Assembly (NCBI GenBank): GCA_036925085.1
Contig: JAUPFP010000028.1
Span: 1,791,501 to 1,855,500 of the forward strand
Source of the DNA: Brachycybe producta
Taxonomy: Eukaryota > Arthropoda > Diplopoda > Playtdesmida > Andrognathidae
Reading direction: 5' to 3'
Length of the DNA stretch: 64,000 bases
Shown here: positions 43,103-56,015 of the stretch, one piece after another
Numbering within the stretch: position 1 is the stretch's first letter
How the letters are laid out: each line of letters opens with the position of its first letter
Notes under the pieces: generated by a model
Told to the model about the DNA's origin: nothing
Database searches by the model: none
The model's input: the letters and a program-made list of their open reading frames with translations, nothing else
Translations under genes and position numbers: made by a program

Positions 43103-43880
43103 GAGACGGTGCTGTCAGGTATGTGCGCGGTGCCTATACGTCAAAGTAAAAATTACTCTGGATTGGTCCCTAGATAATTGAATTTACAAAGAGCTACTAA
43201 TTAATGTCTAACTATGCTGCTATTGCATTACTCAATGAAGCAATCACTTTTTAACATTTCTGAGTATACCGTAATTAACACAGTAGGTAATATACAGTAT
43301 ACGAGCGTTATAATATGCTCATCGTGAACCCATCTTCTTACCCAAAATCCTTTTATAAACGATTTTGTAGATCTGGAATTTAGAAGAAAAAAAAAATTTC
43401 ATTTTCAAATGTGCTTCTCTAAATTTTCTAATTTAGCAAACTGGTTTCGGTAGAAAAATAAAATTAAAAAAAAAAACGATTAGAAGTGTGAGAAAGAAAA
43501 GCAATTTTCTCTTTATTTGAGAGAGTTGAGTGGAATTTAATTAAATGTTAAGGTCAATATTAACTCATACAAATGAATTTGGGTGTAAATTACATTCAAG
43601 CAAATAACCAAGTTGAGTGGAAATGAGATTGAGTGAGAGAATCAATGAATGTTTTCAGTGTTATTCGTGCATTGATTAAAAATCAGCATAGGTTTTTTTA
43701 AACTCATAGGTCCTTCTGAATTGATGTTGGAGTTCACTCCTCCCCTTCTTTACGACGACACTATGGAATTCATGAAAAAGATAGGGGGAGTTGGTAGATG
43801 GGGGGGGGGGGCTAACAAAAGTCAAAAACCTTTAACGAGAAACTAAAGCAAAACAGAAAAAAATGAAGATCAATACAGAA
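43103..43880. other. Receptor intron, AT-rich
   Basis: It includes a G-run near 43800. No exon is recognised. Confidence 0.5.
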
Positions 43881-44600
43881 GTCAATAAGGTTCTGATTCA
43901 ACAAGTGGTGCAGTATTAATAAGAGTGAGTACCTTCTCTTTGCTCGAGTTTTTCGTGCAGGTGCCTCGAGTTGGTATCAATAAAATGTGTTGAGAGTAGA
44001 TGCTCAAACTGGAAGCACCTACTCGCGTTATAAGCAACTGCTCAAACTGCAAGTAATTATTCATTGATTGTATGACTAAATTTTAAATGAGTACGTACTC
44101 CATAAATTGAGTCTAAGCCAATTCTATGATGTGAGATCATATTGCAATAGTAGGTGCTCCATTTTTTATGGCAACTTAACTCATAATAAACAAAATTCAG
44201 TACAAACTCATTTGTTGAGCACCTATTCTACTTTTTTTGAGTTGCTGCTCGTCAGTAAATGCTCAAGTTTATTAATACCACCCAATAGCTTTATTGAGAT
44301 GTTGTTGACGGTAGAACAACTGATCGAACTGCGAGCAGGTACTTAATTTCTCGCATTAATAAAAATAAGTATGTACTCCAAAAATTTAGTAGTCTAAGCC
44401 GATTCTATAATGTGAGAGTGAGCACATACTGACATTGCCATAATAGTTGTTCCATTTCTCTATGACAACTTTATTTTCATATAAAAATTGATCACAATCT
44501 CATTTCTTGAGCTCCTACTCTGCACCTGTTTGTGGAGTTTCTCTTGAGTACATGCTCAACTTTATTAGACACCACTAAATAGCTTTTTATTCAGATTTTC
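43881..44600. repeat. Degenerate tandem duplication, period about 280 bp
   Basis: ACGTACTCCATAAATTGAGT with TCTAAGCCAATTCTATGATG (about 44093) is repeated as ATGTACTCCAAAAATTTAGT with TCTAAGCCGATTCTATAATG (about 44371). Downstream GAGCACCTATTC/GAGCTCCTACTC also pair. A more diverged third unit may begin at 43881. Confidence 0.6.
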
Positions 44601-44829
44601 TGAGGGCTATTGCTTTGATCTCATTCAGTTAAATTTGCATACGTATTTATTCTGTTTATACTTAAAGTGCTGTTGTTTCTGTTTTTAGGTGAATCCTGGT
44701 TAACAACTCTTTTTTTTTTCTTCTGGTAAGTAGCCACTAACTATTGATCGTTTGTCTACTATACTTATTACTATATTTTTGACCAAAGTGGTAAATGGCC
44801 ATGAATCCCATGATGATGATGATGAGACC

Positions 44830-44858
44830 ACCATGTATGTATGTATGTATGTATGTTG
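44830..44858. repeat. (ATGT)n microsatellite next to the exon 44867-45066 donor
   Basis: Six to seven ATGT units end only a few bases from the donor site of the TM3 exon, at the start of the intron. Confidence 0.85.
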
Positions 44859-44866
44859 TTGTTTAC

Positions 44867-45066
44867 CTTTGTTTTGTCGGCCCTTTCTCCAATTTGATGA
44901 TCGTCCAATCGTAAAAGCATGAGTTTGGCAAGATAACCTAAGATGAGTTTCTTGATACAAGGTGGCACTTCAGTTCCTCTCAATCCTCGATGATGAATAT
45001 TAAGCGTTAGAACTGATAAACCAGTTGCAAAGGAAACTAGACAAATAGTTACACCATAATAAAGAC
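44867..45066 (-). CDS. nAChR-type Cys-loop receptor, TM3 exon
   Basis: The acceptor CTTTCTTTCAG ends at 45067 and the donor AAAG/GTAAAC is at 44866-44865. The exon is 200 bp, 2 bases plus 66 codons. It encodes LYYGVTICLVSFATGLSVLT, which is TM3, then the NIHHRG motif common to nicotinic subunits, GTEVPPCIKKL and the start of the cytoplasmic loop, ending ADKTK in phase 0. The first codon is completed by the last base of exon 59730-59864, giving PLIG, the usual TM2-TM3 linker of nicotinic receptors. The neighbouring introns are 8.7 kb (downstream) and 14.7 kb (upstream). Confidence 0.92.
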
Positions 45067-45183
45067 CTGAAAGAAAGAAAAAAACAAAAAAAAAACAAAT
45101 CGGAGAAGATAATAATTAACATGATGACCAGTGGTCAAAATAAATACATATTATATGACATGATATAACGTGGTTATTAAAGA

Positions 45184-45930
<747 letters not shown>

Positions 45931-46609
45931 TGTAACACCCTGTAAATCGTGATCCCGCCAAAACCATAGCCTGGGGGGTAAACAACTCTCAACCGTCCCT
46001 CCCTCCTCTCTGACTCACCTTTCTGACTCATGCCCAAGTGGCGGATTGATACATAAAGGACCATGGTCACTTGGACCTGGTTACACCTCGCAGGTGTACA
46101 CAGGTCCAAGGTATAAAAGGACCATGTTCCTCTTTGTTCCTCAGTTCTTTCCTTTGCCTGTTTTTGAGATACATTCCAAATCATGGGCCTGAGGATTCAC
46201 CGTTAGTATTTTACTATTCACCCTTGTATCTGTACTTCTTACAAGGAATGAATAAAAGTGTTGTAACAAGAAGTAGCGTTGTCTCTATGTTTATGTAAAT
46301 AACTTCTCTTCAGAGGCCGGAGGTTTCATAGGGCAGGAGCTATACGATTCTCAGCAGCTACAACATCTTCTCTAGTCGGAATACCGACTGGAGAAGATGT
46401 ATATCAGCATCAACCGGAAGAGAGAGATGGCCGCCACTCTCCTGCATCGATTACACCCCCATGCAGAAGAGTGACTACAATCTATCTCCATCCAGCTCTC
46501 TCTACAGCTCGGATCTTCTCTGTGCAGGTGTCATACTGCTCAGAGAAGAAACGAAAAGTAGAAAATGTCATCTAAAGGTTGGTAATTAAATATTGGTTGA
46601 TGTCAAAAG
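45931..46609 (+). repeat. LTR of a third copy (C), lacking its last bases
   Basis: It starts TGTAACACCC directly in the TA tract and matches the 688-bp LTR up to GATGTCAAAAG, so only about the last six or seven bases (CTCACA) are missing. It has private changes (a GATTCACCGTTAG stretch, small deletions near 46288 and 46420), so it is not a recent duplicate of a copy B LTR. Confidence 0.88.
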
Positions 46610-46610
46610 A

Positions 46611-47124
46611 GAGAGTGGCGGCCATCTCTCTCTCTTCCGGTTGATGCTGATATACATCTTCTCCATCAGTATTCCGACTAGAGAAGATGTTGTAGCTGCT
46701 GAGAATCGTATAGCTCCTGCCCTATGAAACCTCCGGCCTCTGAAGAGAAGTTATTAACATAAAGACATAGAGACAACGCTACTTCTTGTTACAACACTTT
46801 TATTCATTCCTTGTAAGAAGTACAGATACAAGGGTGAATAGTAATATACTAACTGGAAATCCTCAGGCCCATGATTTGGAATGTATCGCAAAAACAGGCA
46901 AAGGAAAGAACTGAGGAACAAAGAGGAACATGGTCCTTTTATACCTTGGACCTGTGTACACCTGCGAGGTGTAACCAGGTCCAAGTGACCATGGTCCTTT
47001 ATGTATCAATCCGCCGCTTGGGCATGAGTCAGAAAGGTGAGTCAGAGAGGAGGGAGGGACGGTTGAGAGTTGTTTACCCCCCAGGCTATGGTTTTGGCGG
47101 GATCACGATTTACAGGGTGTTACA
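46611..47124 (-). repeat. Truncated 3' LTR of copy B
   Basis: Starting at 47124 (TGTAACACCC in complement), it matches the 5' LTR for 514 bp and stops about 174 bp short of the expected end, at the junction with the copy C LTR. It still carries the TATA box and AATAAA. Two differences from the 5' LTR are visible by eye. Confidence 0.88.
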
Positions 47125-47526
47125 TACCCTCCAACTTTGCTTGGAGTACGTCCTCGTACTCCAGCCAAGGGTGGAAGGTTTTCAAGTTACGCAGCGGGGA
47201 GACATGGGTGGCTGAGGACTTACCGTGTACAGAGGTGGTTATGGGAAGGCACTGGCACCGAAGTGTCAGCGCCCCTAAAAATTGAAAAAGGCTGAAAACA
47301 TAAAACAAAGATAATTAATGCTCGCTGAGTGGCGAGCCGCTATTGAAATTTTTAAGAGACAGGACAGTTGCAACGTATTTTATTTTTTATAAATTTTTCG
47401 ATAATGCCACCCGGATGGGTGGCGACCACATGAGTACATGTGGCGCGCAGCTATCCCTGCTGCGGAGGGTGGGGAGGATCCTGGGTCCATGAACCGTACG
47501 GGGGGGTAATCCCGCCGGACCTGGCC
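47125..47526 (-). other. 3' untranslated region of copy B
   Basis: It matches 9785-10187 of copy A with small changes, including the TTCG tetraloop stem near 47250-47275 and the GGAGTAC/GTACTCC stem near 47142-47163. Confidence 0.75.
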
Positions 47527-49703
47527 TCATCGGTAGCTGGATGCGGCAGACAGCCATTGTCCCTGGTCGTCAGGTAGATCCCGGTGGAAGATATTGAAGA
47601 TGTCCCTGTCCCCGATAATCTTACGGGAGGACCGCTTGTTGTACAGTGTAGCCCAAGCGGCGTCCCATAAGATGGCGATTCGGTAACGAGGATCCGGTTC
47701 CGGAATGTAGTGACGACTGGTACGGAACGTCTGTCCAGCTGGCAGTCTAAAGACGGAGTTGACGAAAGCTCCCAAAAGGGCTTCCGTGGCTTCATCGATG
47801 GCATCTCCGGCGAAACTGGTGGTTTCAACAATCCGTCTTCTTGGGAAGACGATGGTGATGAGGACACTTGTTAGGCGGGAGAGTCCCACGACATATCGCT
47901 CCCGGGGAGGGAGGTCCAGACGGGGAAACCCTTCCTCCAAAGAGAAGTGTCCTACGTAAAGGGTGTTGGCAGAGCGCACTTCGCGCTGCCAAGTGACCCA
48001 CCGATTGTTGAGCAACCTCTCGCCGGAGGTGGCTGCACGGAACGGATGATCCAGCGGTAACCGCCCCAGAGTAGCCCCGGCATGGGGTACAGTGGGCGGT
48101 GCGGCTGGTCGGGCTGGTGTTGGAGCCGCAGGTTCCAAAGAAACTGATGCGCCCGTGATAGGCCTGGCATGGCGCAAGGCGGACCGGGCCATATCGCGGG
48201 CCCGCTGACGTAGTCGCTTCGATGCTGACTTCCTGCTCAGCGCCTCCAGTGGCTTGGCACTTCCTGGTGCACGGCCCAGTGCTTCCATGGGGTCACCTCC
48301 CTGTCGCATGACGTCTTGCAGAAGGTTTGTGATGGCCTTCTGTTTTTTCAAGAACGCGGCACGCTCGGCGGAAGGTGGCGGCATCAAAGGTGTAGGCGTA
48401 GGTTGTCCAGAAGGGCGGCCCGGAGGTGGCGGAGGAGGAGAGCGATGCGGGACCCGAGTAGGAGGGCCCCGAGTTTCGTAGCGATGGTCGTGGTCCAGTT
48501 GGACTCGGTGATCCTGTAGATCTTGCCTGACCCTTGGGTCGAAGTTATTACGTGGCGGAAGGCCGCGTCCAGAGGAACCACGTTGTTCCTGCTGACTTCT
48601 TCCGTTGGGTTGGCGTCGGGGCGAAAGATGGGAACCACGTGGCGAAGAGCGACGTGGTTGTGGCCGTTGAAGAGAGTCTCGAGAAGAGTGGTGGCCCCTG
48701 TAGGACTGTTGAGGCTCCTTGGGGCGAGCCCCAGTGGGAACCTGAACACGAACAGGTTGGGGAACCACCACTATGGAAGGTAGCTTTGGAGTCGGAGTTG
48801 GTGTGGCGGCCTCGCTGCGTGGAGGCGTGGCACATCGGGAGGTTGGTGGTGATGATAATGGTGTATGAGGAGGAGGCGGCGGAGTGATTGACGGCACCGG
48901 TGAGCAGTGTTGGAAAGGCTCTGGTGGCGTTATGGGTGGAGAAGGAGATGTGGAGAGGCCAGTTGTCAGGGTTGCTGGCGAGTTTGAGGATGGAGGTGAT
49001 GACGTGGCCGATGACGTAACTCGGGCGGCTTCTTGGAGTCGGGCCTCGATTCGCAAGAGCTCCTCCTTCGGGAGTTGCGCCGTACACGGTAAGCCCAGCT
49101 CGACAAGGCGGGCGCAAACCGCACGGAGGTACGCCAGATTGTCCTCCCCTTCCTTTTTATCTCTGGCTGCCTGACGAAGGGCAGCCTCCCTCTGCAGCTC
49201 CAAGTGGAGGTCTTCGAGGGGGGAAGGCACAGATCCGCCTCCCCCACGCTTCCCTCTTGCTTCAGCTCCACCCGGAATGGGTTGACCAGGCGTGATGCTA
49301 TCGCGGAACGCCTGGTTAACCCCCATGCCATGGTGTTGATATCGATGCGGTCTTCCCGCTCCTCCCAGTAGTGTTTTGATGTCGTGACGTCAAAGGGGAC
49401 GATGCTGCTTGGAGCAGCAGGCTTCCCTTCGCGCCCGACATTGGCAGGTCGCTTGAAGCTTGCTTTTAGGCGCTTCTCCCCACGCCGGTGAAAATTCTCC
49501 GGTTCGTAGGAGGTGCGGCGCCTATCTATTATGTTTGGCGACTCTCTTCTTGTTGTGGGCGCACTGGCGGCACCCGCCTTTTGTAGCTGGCAGGTAGATT
49601 GAGAGAGGGGTTCAGCGGTCCCCGCCGTTCCACTCTCCGTCTCATCTTCACTAGAAGAGGCAGACATCATTCTGCCTCCTCTCCATGAGCCTCTACCTGG
49701 CAT
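47527..49703 (-). pseudogene. ORF2 of copy B, broken by a one-base deletion
   Basis: The start (MPGRGSW) at 49703 and the end (SAASSYR) at 47527 match ORF2 of copy A with few substitutions. In copy A a run of six G (7986-7991) follows the codons for MAW. In copy B the run is five (C-run at 49320-49324 on plus), shifting the frame at about codon 126. The upstream part then runs out of frame, while the remaining ~600 codons stay open in another frame. A homopolymer error in the assembly would give the same picture, so the break needs confirmation. Confidence 0.85.
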
Positions 49704-51204
49704 ATTTTCTTAAGAGTTTAAATGTTCTTACTTTTTCAAAAGTCCCGCTGGTGATTACTTCCAAATAATAACAGAAATCGGTCCCCGATCACTCTGTTAT
49801 TATTTCAAGAGGTCCAAAGAGTTCTGAAGGCCTGATGCACTGCACGTGAGTTCAAGGGCTTGAAGGTGGCACTCAAGCTTTTGATTAACAACAAAAACTG
49901 ATGAAGTCCGAAATTAGAATTTGGAACTTGGCACAAAAAGGACTTGAAGATTTGAAGAATCGAAGGTGAATATAATTGAGATGACAGGATGAATAAAACG
50001 AGTGCTTCTTTGAAGAGAGCAAATCGAGTGGTAATTGACCAAGTTTGGTCACTTTTCTCTTTTTAATTTTAAAAGTTAGAAGGGCCGGCCCCTTTTAGAA
50101 TAAGACACCTTACTCTAATTGGTTTCTTCACGACTTTATTTATTGAGGGTGGGGGTTGTCCCACCGACATTAGATGTGAGAGGTGTTGATCTAATTCTTA
50201 TCAGAGTCGGTCCTGTTTATTATTTTTAGATAAACAAAAGGACTAAGGAATCTCGAGGGAGAAGGGCCGTTATTTTATTTCACACCGAGGTGTGAAGTTG
50301 CCCATTAACTTTCTCCCCTTCTTTTCCTTAATGCCTTTTTTTTGGAAAAGAATAGGTCAGCAAGGTTACTAATGTACCTTGCTGTTTGTTATTATTTTTA
50401 GGGGGGGAAGTGGGACAGGAGTTGGTGTCCCACAATTCGATCTTAATTGAGAGGGTGACAGGTTCTTCAATTTTATTTTTTAATTGAAGGTGTCCGCTCT
50501 TACAAAATCCTCAAAACTGATTTTCTTCCTTTTTTATTTGTTTATGGCCAGCAGTTTTTGTTGTTTTTTTTTTTTTTTGAAGTCCCAGTGCATTGGTCTG
50601 GCCCCCAGAGCAATTGTCTCTTTGAAGTTTTCTATCCCTCTACTGTCAACATCATGGTCAATGACGTCCGTCCATAATAAAGGGGAGCACGGTGTTTTTC
50701 TTTTGCTGACCCTTTTATGGCTCTTGATTTTTTCTTCTGAACGTCCTTGACTGGCCTTCGGCATTTTTCTCAGGTGCACCACGTGGTTGACAGTTGTTTG
50801 TGAAGGCCACGTGGTTCCGGTGTAGTTTATTGCATGTTTGAAATGGTTGCCAATATGTAAATATTGGCGGCCATTTTGAAAAGTTTAGAAGTGTTTCAAA
50901 AATTAAAGTTGTATGAATTTTGTAGAGTTTTGGGAGTTATTTGAGAGTGTTTAGAGGGGTTGTTGATGCTGTGGGGTTGTTTATTCGTTGGGGGGTTCCT
51001 TTTATCCCCTCCCCCACCTCTTGACAACTGTCCTCAGTTGTTTCTCAACACAACAATTCTCAAATTCCTCCCGCTCTTCTATTGTTGATATTTGATGGTT
51101 GCTGGTGTTTATTTCCATAGTCATGAAATAAACACTGGTGAATTATTGTTTTATTTTCGTCGCGTTTGGTTTCTTGACAGCGTGGGTGGCCGTAGCTTTC
51201 GTCG
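49704..51204 (-). other. Hairpin-rich spacer of copy B
   Basis: It is the counterpart of 6102-7606. The stems seen in copy A are kept, for example AAATAATAACAGA and its partner near 49765-49808, CAGCAAGGT/ACCTTGCTG near 50358-50384 and GTGGGACA/TGTCCCAC near 50411-50434. Confidence 0.75.
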
Positions 51205-53586
51205 TCACTTACGGGGTGGAGTTTCGAGGTTTTCCCTAGAGGTGCTGGCAGATTTGCCAGGGGCCTCTACGGAAGTTTCTCCCAGAGCCCATCCGATGTG
51301 TGCTTCGATACATTTCTGTCGGAGTGTGGACTCGAAGAGGTCGTCCTCCACGTATACTTTGTTTGTTGTCATGGACACAGCTAAGTGCAGAGCCCGGCCT
51401 AGATCTCGGCCTAAGATGGCTTCGTGCCGGCCGGTAATCACTAGTAAGTGCCCTCGCACAGCGTGGGGGCCCAGCTGGACCGTCGCGGCGAGTCGTCCCA
51501 CCACGGTGATCCTTTGGCCTCCCACACCCTGAATGTTGGGTGGGATTAACACAGGCTCGATTTCGAACTTGTGTTCCTGCGCGAGTTCAATGGTGATAAC
51601 GCTGCCCGTAGCTCCGGTGTCCGCGAGCATTCGTATACTCTTCCCGTTGATCGTGACGGCGATGCGTGGGTTCTTGTCGCTGGCGTCATAGTCTCCGACT
51701 TCTTGAGGTGAGCAGCTGCTTACCAGCTGCTCATACACCGTTGTCATTAGTTTTCGGCAGCAGGAGTGGCCCTTCGTCGGCGATTGGGTTCCGGGAGCCA
51801 TGATGGCTATTGTTTTATTTTCACGGCACCCAATCTCCTTGGTGGATTGTTTAAGGACGTCGAGCGTGTCCTGCCAAACGATTAGCTCGTCCGGGGTCCA
51901 TTTATGTGCAGGAGCCCGGTCGAGCACCTTGACTGGTATGTCCTCAGAGTCGTCAGAGCTGTCGTTGTCGGGTTTATCAGGAGTAGGTGCTCCGGCGGCT
52001 GAGTCTGCTGCTGGGAGAGGAATCCGGCGGATTTGTCCCGCCACTCGTATCAGAGCAAACTCAATGCCGTCTTCGGTGATGATATCCGTTTCAGGCACCT
52101 CTCCTTTGATGTCATAGTCGGTAACCGGCTCCCCAAACTGCTTGATTGCAACCTTCTTCTTTGGTTGCCGACACTCACGGACGAAATGCCCCAGTTTGCC
52201 ACAATTATAACACGTCGACTTACTCTTGTCGAACGTGCGAGTGATCTCTGGTTGGGGGTCCGCTGCAGAGTGTCGGTTTGAATTGGTGGCAGCAGTCTGA
52301 CTAGGCTTCTTATCGTGCCTAGACCGGTGTGTTTTGTCTTTAGGGCTGGCGGCTGCCGCCGGCTCCTGGTCGGTCTTCGATGCTCCTTTACCCGACTGTG
52401 AATCAGCTGCGGGTTTTGGTTCCGTCGGCCATTTATCCAAGGACAGCAAGACCACCTCCATATTGAGGACGGCGTTTGCGAAGTCCTTGAACGACGTCGT
52501 AGATGCGTGATGCGCGGCGTTCTGTATGGTGGGATGTAGAGCGCGGCGCAACTGGCTTATACGCAGCTGATCGTCAAGTTGCGGGTAAACTCGGTCGCCG
52601 AGTATCATAAACTCCCAGATGAAAGCTTGTGTACTCTCACCTTCCTTCTGGAGCATCTCTGTGTACTTTTTCTCCAAGATGGCCAGTTCGTTCGGCTTCC
52701 CGAACGTATCTACCATCTGTACTCTCAGTGCTGGCCAAGGAATGTCCTGACGCTCATACCTCAGTTTACTCAGCCACGTACGGGCGGCCCCAGTGAAACA
52801 CCCCGTGATGTATTCCTCCTTGTGGTGGTCTTTCCAACCGTACAGGTGTGCCACTTCCTCGAATTCTTCCAGGAAAGGACGGAAACCTGTCAATCCGTTG
52901 AATTTTTGGATTGAGTCGGCAGGGTGGCGACCGCTGTATTTCTTATTGAATTCTTCCACGGAGGGTTCTCTGGGGGTTGGTCGATAGATGCCATCCTGGA
53001 CGTTTGGCATTCCAGCCGGCATCAGACCTACCCCTTGCGGTGGAAAACGTGGCGCGTAAACTGAAGTGCCTTGTGTCGCTCCTTGGTGAGGCTGTTGTTC
53101 CGGGGGTGTCGAGCGGCGACCGCTACGTGCAACCCGGACAAGCGAGTGAGGAGAATCAGCACGTGTCATAATCGGTATTTCCGCACGCTCATCTCTGTGA
53201 CGCGGATCATCTGACTGCCCTTGTTGTTGCCAGTCAGGGTTACGCGGTAGATGACGTGTGTGCGGTGTGTAATGTCTTTCGTAACGATCGTGACGCTCTC
53301 TGTAGCCAACATAGGGAGCTGAAGAGGCGTCTGAGTCATCGTCGCGAAGTCGGTGTGTGCGTGTTGTCCGCCGTGGTGTAGTCGGTCGATTCGGTGTGAA
53401 TCGGTCGTCTATGAACTGAGACATACGAGTCGAGAGTGCAGCCACTTGTTGTGACAGGTGGTCAAACTCGGCCCCAGTCGGCCGCGGCGGTGGTGTCACA
53501 TCAGTAGTCACGGGTACTTCCAACAGATCTTCGTGTGAACCCTGGTGATCAGACAGGGACCCCGTATTGTCGTGTGAGGCAGCCAT
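51205..53586 (-). CDS. ORF1 of copy B: Gag polyprotein with zinc knuckle and aspartic protease, intact
   Basis: It is 793 aa, the same length as in copy A, with about a dozen substitutions and no stop or frameshift. The CCHC knuckle (CYNCGKLGHFVREC), the DTGA active site and ILGRD are unchanged. The start is again an ATG with A at -3 and G at +4. Because it sits in the sense direction in a receptor intron, its splice-like and polyadenylation signals face the host transcript. Confidence 0.92.
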   Translation of the reverse strand: MAASHDNTGSLSDHQGSHEDLLEVPVTTDVTPPPRPTGAEFDHLSQQVAALSTRMSQFIDDRFTPNRPTTPRRTTRTHRLRDDDSDASSAPYVGYRERHDRYERHYTPHTRHLPRNPDWQQQGQSDDPRHRDERAEIPIMTRADSPHSLVRVARSGRRSTPPEQQPHQGATQGTSVYAPRFPPQGVGLMPAGMPNVQDGIYRPTPREPSVEEFNKKYSGRHPADSIQKFNGLTGFRPFLEEFEEVAHLYGWKDHHKEEYITGCFTGAARTWLSKLRYERQDIPWPALRVQMVDTFGKPNELAILEKKYTEMLQKEGESTQAFIWEFMILGDRVYPQLDDQLRISQLRRALHPTIQNAAHHASTTSFKDFANAVLNMEVVLLSLDKWPTEPKPAADSQSGKGASKTDQEPAAAASPKDKTHRSRHDKKPSQTAATNSNRHSAADPQPEITRTFDKSKSTCYNCGKLGHFVRECRQPKKKVAIKQFGEPVTDYDIKGEVPETDIITEDGIEFALIRVAGQIRRIPLPAADSAAGAPTPDKPDNDSSDDSEDIPVKVLDRAPAHKWTPDELIVWQDTLDVLKQSTKEIGCRENKTIAIMAPGTQSPTKGHSCCRKLMTTVYEQLVSSCSPQEVGDYDASDKNPRIAVTINGKSIRMLADTGATGSVITIELAQEHKFEIEPVLIPPNIQGVGGQRITVVGRLAATVQLGPHAVRGHLLVITGRHEAILGRDLGRALHLAVSMTTNKVYVEDDLFESTLRQKCIEAHIGWALGETSVEAPGKSASTSRENLETPPRK

Positions 53587-55997
53587 GATTAATGATGTGG
53601 CTTGTGTAATGTGAATGTGCGGTGATGAACGAGTCCGGCGAAGTCCAAGTCGTTGTGTGCAGCTCCGAGGGTTCTCGAGTACACTCTGAGCTATACTTTC
53701 GGGTTCCAGTATGATGGGGCTCGTTCAGTTCGTGAAGTTGTAGGTCGGTGATGTCACTGTGCGTTGGTAATTTAGTGCTTGTCGGCAACCGACACTATCG
53801 TACTCTTATACACTGAGTAACGATAGATTACCTAAGCTTGTGACGTGTGTAACGAAGTGGCCGTTCACTCCGTTAGTGTGGTGATGGTTGTATCGTGTTC
53901 TCAGTTGGGCGTGTGACGAGTTTTGGTTCCCAACTGGTGTAGCGTCGTGAGTTCTTTATTGAGTGTCAGATTTTAGAAGGATCTCTCTCGACACGTGGTA
54001 TTTGGCGACCACGTGGAGGTTATGAGAATTCCAAAAACCTCAATAAAGAAACAGCAGATGTACAATACAACCTCGAGCGTGGTACACCACCCAATCGAAA
54101 TTGCACTGCGGAAAGTGAATTAGAAATGAAGTGTATTGCAGTTGCCTGAAGAAGAGGCAAGCAATATGAAGAGTAAAGCTAGAGCGCGGTGCCCGCACTT
54201 TTAGTTTTACTTGAAAACAAGAATGAAGAGTGTGTGTGTGAAGAACACACAAAGAACAAAAAGTTCAAGATGGCTGAACTTTTTTTTAAATGCACAAACA
54301 AAGGAGAAGTTCAAGATGGCTGAACTCTCCTGAAAGCAAGAGAAGAAAGCTGTTTTACTTAGAAAGTTTAAAACTTAGGTGCGGTGCCCGCACATCAAAA
54401 GTTTTAATTTAGTTTTATTAAAACAGTAAAACAGTGTAGAAATTGAAGTGTGTTCAACAAGCTAAATGCTTGGTGAACCAGAAGAAATGTTCAGACTGAA
54501 GAAATTTTGAGTCCTCACTGCTGGATGGCTCTGGATGAAAAAGACAGAGTCAGTGCCCAGTGAGGGACTATGTTGAGTAGAATGAAGAAGTCCGTAGGTG
54601 GCGCTGTGGTGGCCACTTCCGGTCAGTTTATTGCAATGTCCAAAAATTGATGATTGAAAAGTTCCTCCGGGGCACGTTTTTATGGTGGCCAGGAGAAAGA
54701 CACAAAAAGAGAGAAAATTCAAAGAAACAGAGAAGTTTTCTCTAACAAGAGGAACTCCGCCAGGGGGCGCGTGAGTGCAACCCTCTGGAAGAGAAGGAAA
54801 GAGAAGAGAACACAAAAAGATGAGAGAAGGTACAACAATGAGTCACATAGAGCGAAAAACCGCTCCGTTGGCGCTTTTTGAAGAGTGTCCGGTCGATCCA
54901 AGATGGCGGCCGGGCTTCAGTGCTGTCCAATGGAGAAAGTTCATGTGATGATGCATTGAGGTGATGATGATGAAGAAACTGAAGAACATGACTTGGGACA
55001 TAGAGGGTCCCAAGGGAAACACAAGTGTAAAAACAAAGAACAAAGAAAAGGGGGGACAAGAAAGTCCCACGTGGCTAGAAAAAGTGTGTTTTAAGCTTGT
55101 AAGCCCCCTAACAATGAGATAGAGTTAGGGAGAATCTTGCTTGAAAATTAAAGATGAAGAGTGAAGATAATAGGACATTTTAAAAGACACACACACGTCC
55201 TTTAAAAGCCTATTAATAGGTGAATAGATTAGTAGATGAGATTTGTTTGCTCATCTCATAATGAGACTGCAAACTCCTCTCGGAGAGTAAGAAGAATTTG
55301 TTTAAAGTGTTGCCCACGTGGTGTGAGTTTCACTTTGAAAATTAAAGAAGAACAAAGGTGAAAGTGGGTGATGATAATGGAAACATAAAATACAAAAACA
55401 CGGACGGAAACACATGTGTCAAAGAACTACTACCAAGGTGTTGCCCACGTGCTTGATGGATGTCGATGCAGCAGTTCCTTTAACATGTGTCTCTAAGGAC
55501 AGGACACGTGGTGTGTGTAGCCACAAGTCTCTTTCGCGATTCCACAAAAACGGTACCATGTGGTTGGCTTTGACGTGATCGAGGGCCTCCATACATGATC
55601 CCAACATAAAAAGGCGCCACGCGGTTGGCTTTGACGCTATCGAGGGCCTCCATACGTGGTTCCAACACAAAGGACGCCGCGCGGTTGGCTTTGACGTGAT
55701 CGAGGGCCTCCATACGCGGTTTTACAAAGGCGCCACGTGGTCGACTTTGACGCTATCGAGGGTCTCCACACGTGGTTCCAACACAAAGGACGCCGCGCGG
55801 TTGACTTTGACGTGATCGAGGGTCTCCATACGCGGTTTTACAGACAGGCACCACGCGGTTGACTTTGACGCTATCGAGGGTCTCCATACGTGGCTCCAAC
55901 ATAGAAAGGACGGACGAAGCCTCGTGAGGCACAATCACGAGACTTAGGACAAAGGACGGCTTCTGTTTACAGGTCGGAGAAGGCAGATGGAGCTATA
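53587..55997 (-). other. Leader of copy B
   Basis: It is the counterpart of 1303-3719. It contains the paired hairpins and CACGTG boxes. A block at about 55405-55485 is unrelated to the same place in copy A, and an ~18-base stretch between GTGTC repeats is absent here. Confidence 0.75.
55545..55905 (-). repeat. Six-unit tandem repeat in the leader of copy B
   Basis: ATCGAGGG (complement of the CCCTCGAT landmark) occurs six times at ~59-bp spacing with the same alternation of two unit types as in copy A. Confidence 0.88.
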
Positions 55998-56013
55998 CCC
56001 GGCGCCTCCACCA
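55998..56013 (-). other. Primer binding site of copy B
   Basis: In complement it reads TGGTGGAGGCGCCGGG, two bases after the LTR. It is a slightly better match to an animal tRNA-Ala 3' end than the copy A site. Confidence 0.7.
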
Positions 56014-56015
56014 AA

